DNA of 64,000 nucleotides, taken from assembly GCA_038142005.1 (NCBI GenBank), contig JAYQJE010000001.1, positions 62,001 through 126,000 on the forward strand, given 5' to 3'. How positions within the stretch are numbered: position 1 is the first letter of the stretch; the number at the start of each line of letters is the position of its first letter. Source of the DNA: SHAN690 sp023262195 (GTDB taxonomy: Bacteria; Bacteroidota; Bacteroidia; Flavobacteriales_G; Salibacteraceae). Both the position numbers and the translations under genes were made by a program. The notes beneath the pieces are model-generated. The model saw nothing but the letters and a program-made list of their open reading frames with translations. It ran no database searches and was not told where the DNA came from. This document shows, piece by piece, positions 55,922-64,000 of the stretch.

Positions 55922-57189
55922 ACGAACCACGCTTCGATTCTATTCCTGTAAGTACTTCTGGATGCCACATCGTGCAGAAAGTCCCCCCATATGAGTTGCA
56001 TTCGTTCTTAATTGCCATCATTTCTTCTTCAGGGTCTGTACTCAAGCGCATGGAAACAATGTCAGAAAAATGGGTAGGCATGAGCGTTATGTCCACCACT
56101 TCATCTTTTTGCAGGTTGAAGAATTTAAATGGATGAGCGGTTCCAGCCCTGAAGCCATTTACATCAGGAAACCCCAGCGTATAGTCAAATGTGATACCAA
56201 GCTCGGCTAAAGTGAGTAAGGTATCTGGCAATCTCCATCGCATATAATGTTGCCTACTTACATTAATTCTGCTGCTGCATATTGATCTTAGTCTTCCCAG
56301 CTCCAACTCGAGCTTTTGACCATCCTCGCAACTAAAGTAAGATGGGTGCAATCCGATCTCTGATCTAAGCGCAAGCTCGTTTACTTTTTGTGTGACAGCG
56401 GGGAGATGAATTGGATTATTTCGATCAAACCTAGAGGGTTCGCCAACCTGGATAAAGAAGATGGGATTGACCCCGTATTTCAAGCATATCTCAATAATAT
56501 CTTGATAAATATCGATTGGGTCTGTTTTGCCAAATAGCTGAATAGGTAGCCGCGTTTTCAAGGATGATGGCTTACGCACGGTATCAACTATGGTGGAAAG
56601 GATTGAACGTGCCAGACCCTTTTCTCGGTAATAAAACATCTGATCAACATCTACGGTCACAGCAACACGATTAGGCTCGTTGACCGGTTGATTGCTGCAC
56701 GATGGATAGATCTTTTTTATTTCTTCACTCAAACCTTTCACAAGGCCATCCACGAATGCTTTTTGAAGACACCCAAATCCTTTTTGTATTGATTCGGAAG
56801 ATTGAAATCTACCGTGTTCATCACTTCTATATGGAAGGTACTCTTGATAGAGTGCTAAAAAATAAAAGCATGTGGCGAGTACATCTACCTGTTTTCCGGC
56901 ACCGTTTTCCGAAAACAGACATGGTACTTCTGATCGCTCCTTTTTCAAATTCTACCGGTTGCAAACTTTTACCAGCGAGCAAACCGTTTGGCCTTATTTG
57001 ATAGCCTCCTTCAAGAGACTTTATAGAATAGTTGAGCTTAATTCCATCATAGCCAATGAAGTCTTTCGTTCGAGTGGTTTGGATCACCTTAAAACCAAGC
57101 CTTCGAGCAAACACTTCATCGAGGGTATATCTTAACCTATTGGTTCGTTTCTCGGTGTATACTAATATCTCCGTTGGGTTATTATTCAT
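55878..57189 (-). CDS. Polysaccharide deacetylase-family protein (one frame slip)
   Basis: A protein of ~437 residues. The N-terminal ~130 residues (ILVYTEKRTNRLRYTLDEVF, then DVLATCFYFLALYQEYLPYR) are the accessory domain found in Bacteroidota relatives. The NodB-like domain follows: AVTVDVDQMFYYREKG (metal Asp pair), EIGLHPSYFS (metal His) and TMWHPEVLTG. It may remove N-acetyl groups from a surface glycan. The frame breaks near 56939-56945: dropping one base gives VEFEKERSEVPCLFSENG. The GNAT gene overlaps its end, suggesting that the two modify the same glycan. Confidence 0.8.
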
Positions 57190-57887
57190 AGCAAACCTTC
57201 ATCCGCAAAGCTCGTGTATTCTTTTCCCGCTATAATAATGTGATCCAATACTGATATTTCTAAAATTTTTCCAGCCTCAACAAGAGACTTAGTGATTTTC
57301 ATATCGCTTTGGCTGGGATTTAGATTTCCCGATGGATGGTTGTGGGCTAGAATTATGGCAGAGGCTAGCTTATCGATAGCAGGCTTAAAGACTAATCGGG
57401 GATCAACCACCGTGCCTGAAACACCACCTTGACTAATCCTTATCGTATCGATAACCGAATTATTTCTTCGGAGCAATAAAACATAGAATTGCTCATGATC
57501 AAGATCTGCTAAATATGGATATAGCGCATTGAACGAATCTGTACTTGAAGTAATTTTTTCCGTTTTGCTCTGCATCGAGCTCTTTCTGCGTCTTCCAAGC
57601 TCAAGAGCTGCGACAATGGTAATGGCTCGCGCTTCGCCTATTCCCTTAAACTTAATTAGATCACTCACACCCAGTTGACCTAGCATATTAAGGTCATTGT
57701 TTACTGATGCTAAAATTCGCTTGGCGAGGTCTACGGCAGATTCATTTTTTGTTCCTGAGCCAATAAGAATGGCGATGAGTTCTGCATCTGACAATACGCT
57801 TCTACCCTTGTCACGCAATTTTTCGCGTGGTCGATCATCAACAGACCATGACTTGATGGATAGAGAAAATTTGGTATCGGAGTTCAT
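57186..57887 (-). CDS. radC: RadC-family JAB-domain protein
   Basis: A 233-residue protein with the usual RadC start (DDRPREKLRDKGRSVLSDAE), a helix-hairpin-helix (LIKFKGIGEARAITIVAALE) and a C-terminal JAB/MPN metalloprotease-like domain with ILAHNHPSGNLNPSQSD (JAMM zinc motif). Once thought to be a repair protein, its role is unproven. It overlaps the polysaccharide deacetylase start by four bases. Confidence 0.92.
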   Translation of the reverse strand: MNSDTKFSLSIKSWSVDDRPREKLRDKGRSVLSDAELIAILIGSGTKNESAVDLAKRILASVNNDLNMLGQLGVSDLIKFKGIGEARAITIVAALELGRRRKSSMQSKTEKITSSTDSFNALYPYLADLDHEQFYVLLLRRNNSVIDTIRISQGGVSGTVVDPRLVFKPAIDKLASAIILAHNHPSGNLNPSQSDMKITKSLVEAGKILEISVLDHIIIAGKEYTSFADEGLL

Positions 57888-57906
57888 CTAAACGTGTGGT
57901 GAAAAT

Positions 57907-57935
57907 AAAAAAGGCCCATCAAAACGATGAGCCTT
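57907..57935 (-). terminator. Terminator of rpsT
   Basis: On the minus strand AAGGCTCATC pairs with GATGGGCCTT (one G-T pair) around GTTTT, followed by TTTTTA. It lies 25 bases after the rpsT stop and just before the radC start. Confidence 0.75.
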
Positions 57936-57959
57936 AGTCAAAATTGTGCCTAAATCTTC

Positions 57960-58214
57960 TTACTTCAAAGAAGCCAAATGACGGGCAACACCCGATTTTA
58001 AGTTTGCCGCCTTATTACTGTGAATAATATTCTTCTTAGCTAATTTGTCAATCATAGCTTCCACCTTTGGCTTCATGTCTTCCACCTCTTTTTTAGATGT
58101 GGATGCACGCAACGCCCTTAAAGCGTTTCTCATGGTTTTATGATAATAGCTATTCGCTTCCCTACGCTTTGCGTTTTGGCGAATTCGTTTTAAAGCTGAC
58201 TGATGGTTTGCCAT
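57960..58214 (-). CDS. rpsT: 30S ribosomal protein S20
   Basis: An 84-residue, very basic protein. It begins ANHQSALKRIRQNAKRREAN, the typical S20 start, and ends NIIHSNKAANLKSGVARHLA. S20 is an early-binding 16S rRNA protein. It lies 15 bases after tRNA-Glu on the same strand and is followed by an intrinsic terminator. Confidence 0.97.
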   Translation of the reverse strand: MANHQSALKRIRQNAKRREANSYYHKTMRNALRALRASTSKKEVEDMKPKVEAMIDKLAKKNIIHSNKAANLKSGVARHLASLK

Positions 58215-58229
58215 AGTTCAAAAAAATTG

Positions 58230-58301
58230 TAGCCCGTAGGGGAATCGAACCCCTGTTTCCAGAATGAAAATCTGGCGTCCTAACCCCTAGACGAACGGGC
58301 C
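58230..58301 (-). tRNA. tRNA-Glu (UUC)
   Basis: The cloverleaf is complete: acceptor GGCCCGT / ACGGGCT (G1-U72 wobble), D-arm starting TCGTCTAG, anticodon stem CCAGA / TCTGG with loop TTTTCAT (anticodon TTC) and T-arm AGGGG-TTCGATT-CCCCT. The discriminator is A and CCA is not encoded. A good promoter lies just upstream. Confidence 0.96.
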
Positions 58302-58316
58302 TTTTTAAAAGGTCTG

Positions 58317-58346
58317 CAAATGTAATTATATCTTGAATTGAATCAA
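58317..58346 (-). promoter_or_regulatory. Promoter of tRNA-Glu
   Basis: On the minus strand TTG (58346-58344), a 19-base spacer and TACATTTG (58324-58317) match the Bacteroidota -33/-7 consensus. The predicted start is a few bases before the 5' end of the mature tRNA. Confidence 0.6.
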
Positions 58347-58363
58347 GTCTATATGATGAATTT

Positions 58364-59047
58364 TTAATTTGTCTTTGGATTTGTATCCGAAAACTGAAAT
58401 CCCAAACGCTTTCCAGTCTTTAGTTTTAGGTCTTGACTAATGGATTTTATCTCTGCTAAATTCACTTCTTGCACCGCCCTGTATGGAGGCGTGTATAAGT
58501 CAAAGTCAATAGCATAATGCAGCGCGGCTTCTGCCACTTCCCTCATTTTTTCATCTGTAAACTTCATGGTAGAGAAATCTCTAAATAAAAAACCAAGTTG
58601 ACCTCTACCTTCCACGAAAAAGTTACCCTCTCGATTCACAAATATTCTCGCCACCAAATAACCCGAGTCATTTTCACGATTAAATCGAAAGGAGTCTGTC
58701 AAAAAATTGTAGACATTGATGATTCCGCAATACCCATTTTCTGGGTTCTTAGTTAAATAAGTACTCTTATGCAATGGATTATCTGCAGGAAAAGCAAAAA
58801 CATTAGTGTGCATATGAAATACAATGGTGTCGCCAGCTACTGTAATTTGAGTCTCATACTTACTGGGTGATTTCATTTCCACCACTATCCGTTCATCCTT
58901 TGGTGTGATGTAGGTATGAAGCTCCTCTGTTATAAGAGCTATTTGTCTTTTGAGCAGCTTAAACTTTTCATATGTAAGCGCAAAAACATCTTGCTTTAAT
59001 GCCGCCTTTCCTGTAAGGGCTTGCTTTAGTTTTTCCATCGAACTCAT
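58364..59047 (-). CDS. Conserved protein of unknown function downstream of proS
   Basis: A 227-residue soluble protein (ATG 59047, just after the proS stop; an in-frame ATG at 59065 would lie inside proS). It has a helical N-terminus (MEKLKQALTGKAALKQ, YEKFKLLKRQIALITEELHT) and a beta-rich part (IVVEMKSPSKYETQITVAGD, RIFVNREGNFFVEGRGQLGF). No catalytic motif is seen. It is probably cotranscribed with proS. Family not recognised. Confidence 0.7.
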   Translation of the reverse strand: MSSMEKLKQALTGKAALKQDVFALTYEKFKLLKRQIALITEELHTYITPKDERIVVEMKSPSKYETQITVAGDTIVFHMHTNVFAFPADNPLHKSTYLTKNPENGYCGIINVYNFLTDSFRFNRENDSGYLVARIFVNREGNFFVEGRGQLGFLFRDFSTMKFTDEKMREVAEAALHYAIDFDLYTPPYRAVQEVNLAEIKSISQDLKLKTGKRLGFQFSDTNPKTN

Positions 59048-59048
59048 T

Positions 59049-60519
59049 TTAATATGCTTTAGCAAAAATTACACGTTGGGAAGACGGCTTCCCCGATCTG
59101 ACACAAACCCCCTCTTGTTTTTGATTGTTCAATGGAATGCATCTAATTGTGGCTTTAGTCTCTTGCTTTATCAACTCTTCCGTTTCGCTAGAACCATCCC
59201 AGTGAGCACTTACAAAGCCTCCTTGCTCGATGGCCTTTTTAAACGAATCGTAATCGTTCACCTCATGTGTATTTGTTTCTTGAAACTTCTGAGCACGGTT
59301 GAAGATATTATCTTGGATTTCGTCTAAAAGATTGACAATGTGATTTACAACCTGGTCCACAGCCACTGGCTGTTTTTCTAAGGTGTCTCTTCGAGCAACT
59401 TCCACCGTATTTTTCTCAAGGTCTTTTGGCCCAATGGCTATCCGTACTGGCACACCTTTCATTTCGTATTCAGCAAACTTAAACCCTGGTTTATATGTGT
59501 CACGGTTATCAAACTTACGGTCAACCCATGTTTTTCTAATTCGCTTTTAATTGGAGCCACCTTGGCTGATATCTCTTCTAATTGCTCAGACCCTTTATAT
59601 ATGGGCACAATGGCCACATGAATTGGTGCCAATTTTGGTGGTAATACCAACCCATTATCATCTGAATGAGCCATAATCAAGGCACCCATTAATCGGGTTG
59701 AAACCCCCAACTCGTGGCCCATACAAATTCTTGTTTACCTTCTTTCGTAGTATATTTCACATCAAAGGCCTGGGCAAAGTTCTGCCCAAGGAAGTGGCTG
59801 GTTCCTGCTTGCAATGCTTTACCATCTTGCATAAGAGCTTCTATACAATATGTTTCTTCCGCACCAGCAAATTGTTCTGATTTAGTTTTTAAACCCTGAA
59901 TTACAGGCATAGCCATAAAGTCTCGAGCAAAGGTTGCGTACACATTAATCATTTGCTCCGTTTCGTCTAGCGCCTCTTTCTTTGTAGCATGTGCCGTATG
60001 CCCCTCTTGCCAGAGGAATTCAGCCGTTCTCAAAAACAACCGCGTTCGCATCTCCCATCTTACCACATTAGCCCATTGGTTGATGAGGATTGGTAAATCG
60101 CGATATGACTGAATCCAATTCTTGTATGTTTTCCAAATTATTGCCTCACTTGTTGGTCGAACGATTAGCTCCTCTTCAAGCTTAGCCTCTGGATCAACCA
60201 TCAACTTTCCCTCCTTATTAGGATCATTTTTGAGTCTGTAATGGGTGACCACTGCACATTCTTTGGCAAAACCTTCGGCATTTTTTTCTTCTGCTTCGAA
60301 AAGTGACTTCGGAATAAACAGCGGGAAATATGCATTTGAATGCCCAGTATCTTTAAACATCTTGTCTAATGCAGATTGCATTTTTTCCCATATGGAAAAG
60401 CCATATGGCTTAATCACCATACACCCTCTGACCTCGCTATTTTCAGCCAAGTCTGCTTTAACCACCAACTCATTGTACCATTGGGAATAGTTTTCTGAGC
60501 GACTGGTAAGTTTTGCCAT
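59049..60519 (-). CDS. proS: Prolyl-tRNA synthetase, eukaryote/archaeal-like type (two frame slips)
   Basis: An enzyme of ~490 residues that charges tRNA-Pro. It starts at ATG 60519 (MAKLTSRSENYSQWYNELV) and shows class II motifs: GCMVIKPYGFSIWEKMQ, motif 2 VVRWEMRTRLFLRTAEFLWQ, TSHFLGQNFAQAFDV and motif 3 in GVSTRLMGALIMAH. The short form without an editing insert is normal in Bacteroidota. The frame breaks twice: the C5 run at 59704-59708 (one more C gives ATSWGVSTRLMG) and near 59515-59516 (one more base gives LTVKFDNRDTYKPGFKF). ProRS is essential, so both are probably sequence errors. Confidence 0.94.
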
Positions 60520-60545
60520 CGTAGTTTGTTTTTTTAAATAAGTGG

Positions 60546-60574
60546 CAAATGTAGAAGCATAAAAACTTCTCAAA
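60546..60574 (-). promoter_or_regulatory. Promoter of proS
   Basis: On the minus strand TTTG (60574-60571), a 17-base spacer and TACATTTG (60553-60546) lie 27 bases before the proS ATG. The -7 octamer is identical to those of tRNA-Glu and yidC. No gene is seen between here and 60764. Confidence 0.5.
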
Positions 60575-60763
60575 GCCGAATAATTGTAATCTACTCAACT
60601 AAAATTCTAACATCCTGTTTTATCTTTAGGCATTAAGATGTTTGAAAGTAATATTGATAAATCCCTTGCATTTGGATACAAAGAATCGTGTCAAACAAAC
60701 ATTTAAAGTGAGTAACACAAATTTTGGTACGGTCTTGGTATTGAGTATAAAAAATTAGAAGTT

Positions 60764-62476
60764 ATGGCACGAATTAATCACATATACAGCATGGCTATCA
60801 TCATGATGATGGTCTTTGCAAGCTGTTCGAATCAACGCTACGTAAGCGGGGAAACTGACGATATTTATTTTTCAAGTGCCGATCGAGCAAGCGAAAATGC
60901 TCAGGAGCACAATGTGGTAACCGAGGTCAAGGGAGAGGATTACAGAGATAGTTCTGAACCGCAAAGTGGCTATTACAGCTTAGGGAAAGAAAGTTCTGAT
61001 CGTGATCAAAATCAAAGGTCTGAGCAAGCCTACGCAAACGGCATGAATCAACCTGACAATGTTGGTTCCGAAAACCAGAGTGCCAGCACCATTAATAACT
61101 TTTATGGAAATACTACCTATTCCGAAGGAGATTACTATGATGACTCTTATGCCACCCGTTTGAGGAGATTCAATAATACCAATGTAGCTATCGGTTATTA
61201 TGATCCTTTTTTCGTTGATCCATATTGGTCAATGGGTTGGGGTTGGAACTCTTGGAATAGGCCAGTAAATGGCTGGAGTGTCGGTTGGAACTCGTGGGGA
61301 GGATGGAATGTAGGCTACAATGTAGGTTGGGGATATCCAGCATGGGGCTTCAACAATTATTGCGCCTGGAACAGATGGAACGATCCTTTCTTTTATAATT
61401 CCCCTTGGAATTCATGTTATGGTCCGTATGGATGGAATAACGGCTGGGGCTGGAACAATGGATGGAATAACAATTGGGGTTGGAACAACGGATGGAATAA
61501 TGGATATGCTTGGGGTTACCGTGATGGTTTCAATGATGGATTTTATGGAACTCGAAACGGTAGTCGCCAGCAATCAAGACCGGTAATTAGAGGTAAAGCC
61601 CCTGTAGCCGGCAATGACGGTTTCTCAAGTCAAACTGTTTCATCTCGCAATGATGCACCTGGACGTTCACACGAACAAGTCAATCGCATGACTCAGGGCC
61701 AAGTTGTAGATAGAGCTGAGCCAAGAGCTAATTCTAGAGCGAATGAAATGGCCTCTGCCGAAAGATTGGATAGATCAAATACCATATATCAAACTAACAG
61801 AGCCAACCCTCGATCTGAGGCGGCTGCGAACAGCAGATATGAGGTGCGTGATCGAAGCAACGCACAAGACAAATACAATGTTAGTGGTGGCTCCAATAAT
61901 ACCATTGGCAACAGAAGCGACAGAACGGTCGCAACTCCAAAAGTTTCTGTTGATCGTTCCAGCGCTAATGGTCGCTATACTACAAGAAACCCAAATAGTT
62001 ATAGTGGTAGCAATCGCGCAACTTATGGCAACGATCGACCAAGGTCGAATCAGGGTACTCAGAACAGACGTCCAGACGTGCGAAACGATGTAAGATCTGG
62101 AACCAATTCTAACAGCAATGCGAGGAATAATGTGAATCAAACTAGGTCGAATACGCAACGTGCTACACCACGTCAGTATGCACCTTCGAATTCACAAAAT
62201 GGGTCTAAGTATCAACCGAGGACAAATTCTCAACCAAGAAGGAATACTTCGGCTACTCCAGCCCAGAGAACGCCAACTAGGACCACGGCACCTCGAACTG
62301 CTCCTAGTAGAAGCGCACCAAGTAGATCAAATTCGGTTTCTCCTAGCAGATCACCAAGTAGATCTTATAGTGCTCCGAGGTCTTCATCTCCAAGCCGATC
62401 TATGAGCAGCCCAAGTAGGTCAAGTAGTGGCTCTGGAATGAGTGCACCATCAAATAGAGGCGGTGGAAGACGATGA
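60764..62476 (+). CDS. Low-complexity lipoprotein with W/G/N-rich centre and S/R-rich tail
   Basis: A 570-residue protein with lipobox VFASC (Cys21). Residues ~30-130 are acidic and polar. Residues ~148-262 are dominated by Trp, Gly, Asn and Tyr, with near-tandem units such as WGWNNGWNNNWGWNNGWNNG. Residues ~270-570 are rich in Arg, Ser, Asn, Pro and Thr and end in SPSR-type repeats and GGGRR. No enzymatic domain is visible. It looks like a disordered, aromatic-sticker surface or periplasmic lipoprotein; binding to wall or glycan is inference. The FadL-like porin gene overlaps its stop by four bases. Confidence 0.75.
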   Translation: MARINHIYSMAIIMMMVFASCSNQRYVSGETDDIYFSSADRASENAQEHNVVTEVKGEDYRDSSEPQSGYYSLGKESSDRDQNQRSEQAYANGMNQPDNVGSENQSASTINNFYGNTTYSEGDYYDDSYATRLRRFNNTNVAIGYYDPFFVDPYWSMGWGWNSWNRPVNGWSVGWNSWGGWNVGYNVGWGYPAWGFNNYCAWNRWNDPFFYNSPWNSCYGPYGWNNGWGWNNGWNNNWGWNNGWNNGYAWGYRDGFNDGFYGTRNGSRQQSRPVIRGKAPVAGNDGFSSQTVSSRNDAPGRSHEQVNRMTQGQVVDRAEPRANSRANEMASAERLDRSNTIYQTNRANPRSEAAANSRYEVRDRSNAQDKYNVSGGSNNTIGNRSDRTVATPKVSVDRSSANGRYTTRNPNSYSGSNRATYGNDRPRSNQGTQNRRPDVRNDVRSGTNSNSNARNNVNQTRSNTQRATPRQYAPSNSQNGSKYQPRTNSQPRRNTSATPAQRTPTRTTAPRTAPSRSAPSRSNSVSPSRSPSRSYSAPRSSSPSRSMSSPSRSSSGSGMSAPSNRGGGRR

Positions 62477-63941
62477 TTAGGCCAGCTTCCATATTAACTA
62501 TGTTCATGCTGGTGTATGGATTTATAAGCCATGCTCAATCAGAATCTGAAGCTTTACTGATGTCGAGATCGGACATTATTGGTACGGCCAGATATACCGC
62601 AATGGGAGGAGCTTTCAGCGCCCTTGGTGGCGATCCGTCAGGAGCGCTGAAAAATCCCGCTGGTATTGGTGTGTATAGAGATAATGAATTTGTTCTCACA
62701 GCTGGCTACGAAGAAGTCTTTTCGGATGGCACTTATTACGGCAACACAACTTCATCAGGTGATGGAAATTTTTCGATTAATTCCTTCTCGCTCACGGGGA
62801 GTAAAAGCTTAAACCAACAAGGGAAATGGCGAAATGCTGGCATGTCATTCGGAATAAACCGGGTATACGCATTCAACAACAGGTATTCTGCGAGCGCGAA
62901 TGATGTGAACTCATCTATCCTTGACGATTACACCAATATCGCTAATGATTTGGCCATTGACTTCAATGATTTACAAGACACATATCCTTTTGATTTATAC
63001 CTATTATGGTATAACTACCTTCTTGAAACCTACTTAAACGAACCAACAGTCTATTATCACAGAGGGGGTATAATGCCTGTAGACCAGACAATAGATGTTG
63101 AAACGAGTGGGGCAAAACGAGAAACGTATTTCAATTTTGGGTTCAATTATGATGACCGGCTCTACATCGGAGGTGGCATCAATCGATCGAATATGCGGTT
63201 TGACAGACGAACGGTGTATTCTGAAGAATTTGATGAACGAGACACCACCACAGTAATTGAAGAGTTTTCTCAAGGCTATTATGAAGAAATCGATGCTCGA
63301 GGATGGAGTGCCACAGTCGGGGCGATCTATCGTCCTATAGATGAACTCAGGGTTGGTTTATCATTCAAAACCCCAGAGATTCAAAGCGTGGAATATGGCT
63401 ACGAAACAGATAATATTACGGTAGAGGACGGTGAAGCCTATGAAGTAGTGTCTCCCTACATATTGGAATATGATTTCAGAGTGACTACTCCATTTGAAAC
63501 TACACTTGGCCTAGCTTATACTTTCAAAAAACTAGGCTTAATCAGTATAGAAGCAGATTATTTGGATTATAGAATGATCAATATGAGCGATCCGAATGGC
63601 GCAAGTCCTTTCAACGCTGAAAATGCATCCATCGATAACTTACTTCGTCCAATATTCAATTTTAGAGGGGGTTGGAATATAGAATCACACCCTTTATCTC
63701 AGCACGCGCTGGCTATGCCAGATTTGGCAATCCTTATACAAATGCAGTAGTTTCAAATGGAGGTTTTGATGTGTACAGCCTGGGAGGAGGATATCGAGTT
63801 GACGAATTTTTCATTGACCTCTCTTATCAATATAGAGTGAGTTCTGATGAATTTTTCATCTATGACCCAAGCCTTGTTGAATCTGTGACCACCAATTCCT
63901 TTAACCATCGTGTGGCCCTCACCTTTGGCTTAAAAATCTAG
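62473..63941 (+). CDS. FadL/OmpP1-like outer-membrane porin (one frame slip)
   Basis: An outer-membrane beta-barrel of ~489 residues. Signal peptide 1-21 (ending SHAQ), then the OmpP1/FadL-type start ARYTAMGGAFSALGGDPSGA and KNPAGIGVYRDNEF, and barrel strands to the C-terminus (VALTFGLKI). Relatives pass hydrophobic molecules such as fatty acids or aromatics. As written the frame stops at 63750. One more base at 63667-63673 gives FRGGLEYRITPFISARAGYA and the normal last strands. The ATG overlaps the stop of the W/G/N-rich lipoprotein gene by four bases, so the two are translated together. Nothing is seen from 63942 to the window end. Confidence 0.82.
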
Positions 63942-64000
63942 CTTCTATTTTTACTTAGAGTATTACTCTATTAAAAACGACCCCGTTAAAGTATCATTCG

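Noticed and set aside
61410..61530. CRISPR-like or satellite array in the W/G/N-rich region
   Set aside because: Repeats are short, irregular and in frame, with no spacer structure. They follow protein repeats (TGG, AAC, GGN codons).
1..64000. Insertion sequences, prophage genes, CRISPR arrays, rRNA operons
   Set aside because: No transposase, integrase, capsid or Cas protein, no regular repeat-spacer array and no rRNA sequence were recognised. tRNA-Glu is the only RNA gene found.

Overview
The window is a chromosomal segment of a Bacteroidota bacterium, most likely of the Flavobacteriales. The evidence is type IX secretion (T9SS) C-terminal sorting domains, SusC/RagA-style TonB receptors with carboxypeptidase-like plug extensions, FadL-like porins, many Bacteroidota-restricted lipoproteins (DUF4197, DUF6438, DUF3822, DUF1684), promoters of the TTTG / TAnnTTTG type, and the linked order birA | rsfS-ftsH-cdsA-psd. 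No phage, transposase or CRISPR array was seen. Most of the content is housekeeping, with small accessory islets between core genes.

Layout. 0-5.2 kb: exported TPR protein (cut by the window edge), a DUF4397/T9SS surface protein, an NlpC/P60 lipoprotein and a TonB receptor. 5.2-6.3 kb: a scar where a truncated FG-GAP protein is fused tail-to-tail to a truncated hipA/hipS, followed by hipB, its probable operators and a C-terminal gene fragment. 6.3-13.8 kb: pyrG, PAP2 phosphatase, REP-like repeats, crcB, a PafA-like phosphatase, DUF4197 protein, ltaE, TauE exporter and rhodanese lipoprotein. 13.8-20.5 kb: EI24-like membrane protein, a decayed T9SS gene, DUF6438 lipoprotein, yidC, M42 peptidase, a 60-residue membrane protein and an MltF-like transglycosylase. 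20.5-23.7 kb: a T9SS protein whose N-terminal half closely resembles the glycine-rich domain of the animal receptor kinases ALK/LTK, and a broken T9SS gene. 23.7-39 kb: proline dehydrogenase, M1 aminopeptidase, TonB receptor, GlcD-like oxidase, DPP-IV-like peptidase, POT peptide transporter, thioredoxin, DUF1684, CPBP protease, menB, DUF1059 and Sua5. 39-53 kb: a Crp-type regulator with an in-frame stop, DinB, acyltransferase, RecD-like helicase, DUF3822-rsmD-coaD, a TlpA-like protein, Nudix/pyrE, then birA, rsfS, ftsH, cdsA and psd. 53-64 kb: HAD phosphatase, upp, GNAT and polysaccharide deacetylase, radC, rpsT, tRNA-Glu, proS, a W/G/N-rich lipoprotein and a FadL-like porin.

Functional themes. 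Peptides are cut in the envelope (M1, DPP-IV-like) and imported (POT), and proline is then oxidised by proline dehydrogenase. Pyrimidine supply and salvage are represented by pyrE, pyrG and upp. Membrane construction and quality control are represented by yidC, ftsH, cdsA, psd and an acyltransferase.

Sequence quality. About twenty single-base slips, mostly in homopolymers, break reading frames. They hit essential single-copy genes (three in pyrG, two in proS, one each in ftsH, cdsA, birA and others). These are most likely sequencing or consensus errors. Such genes are listed here as one feature each, with the slip position given.
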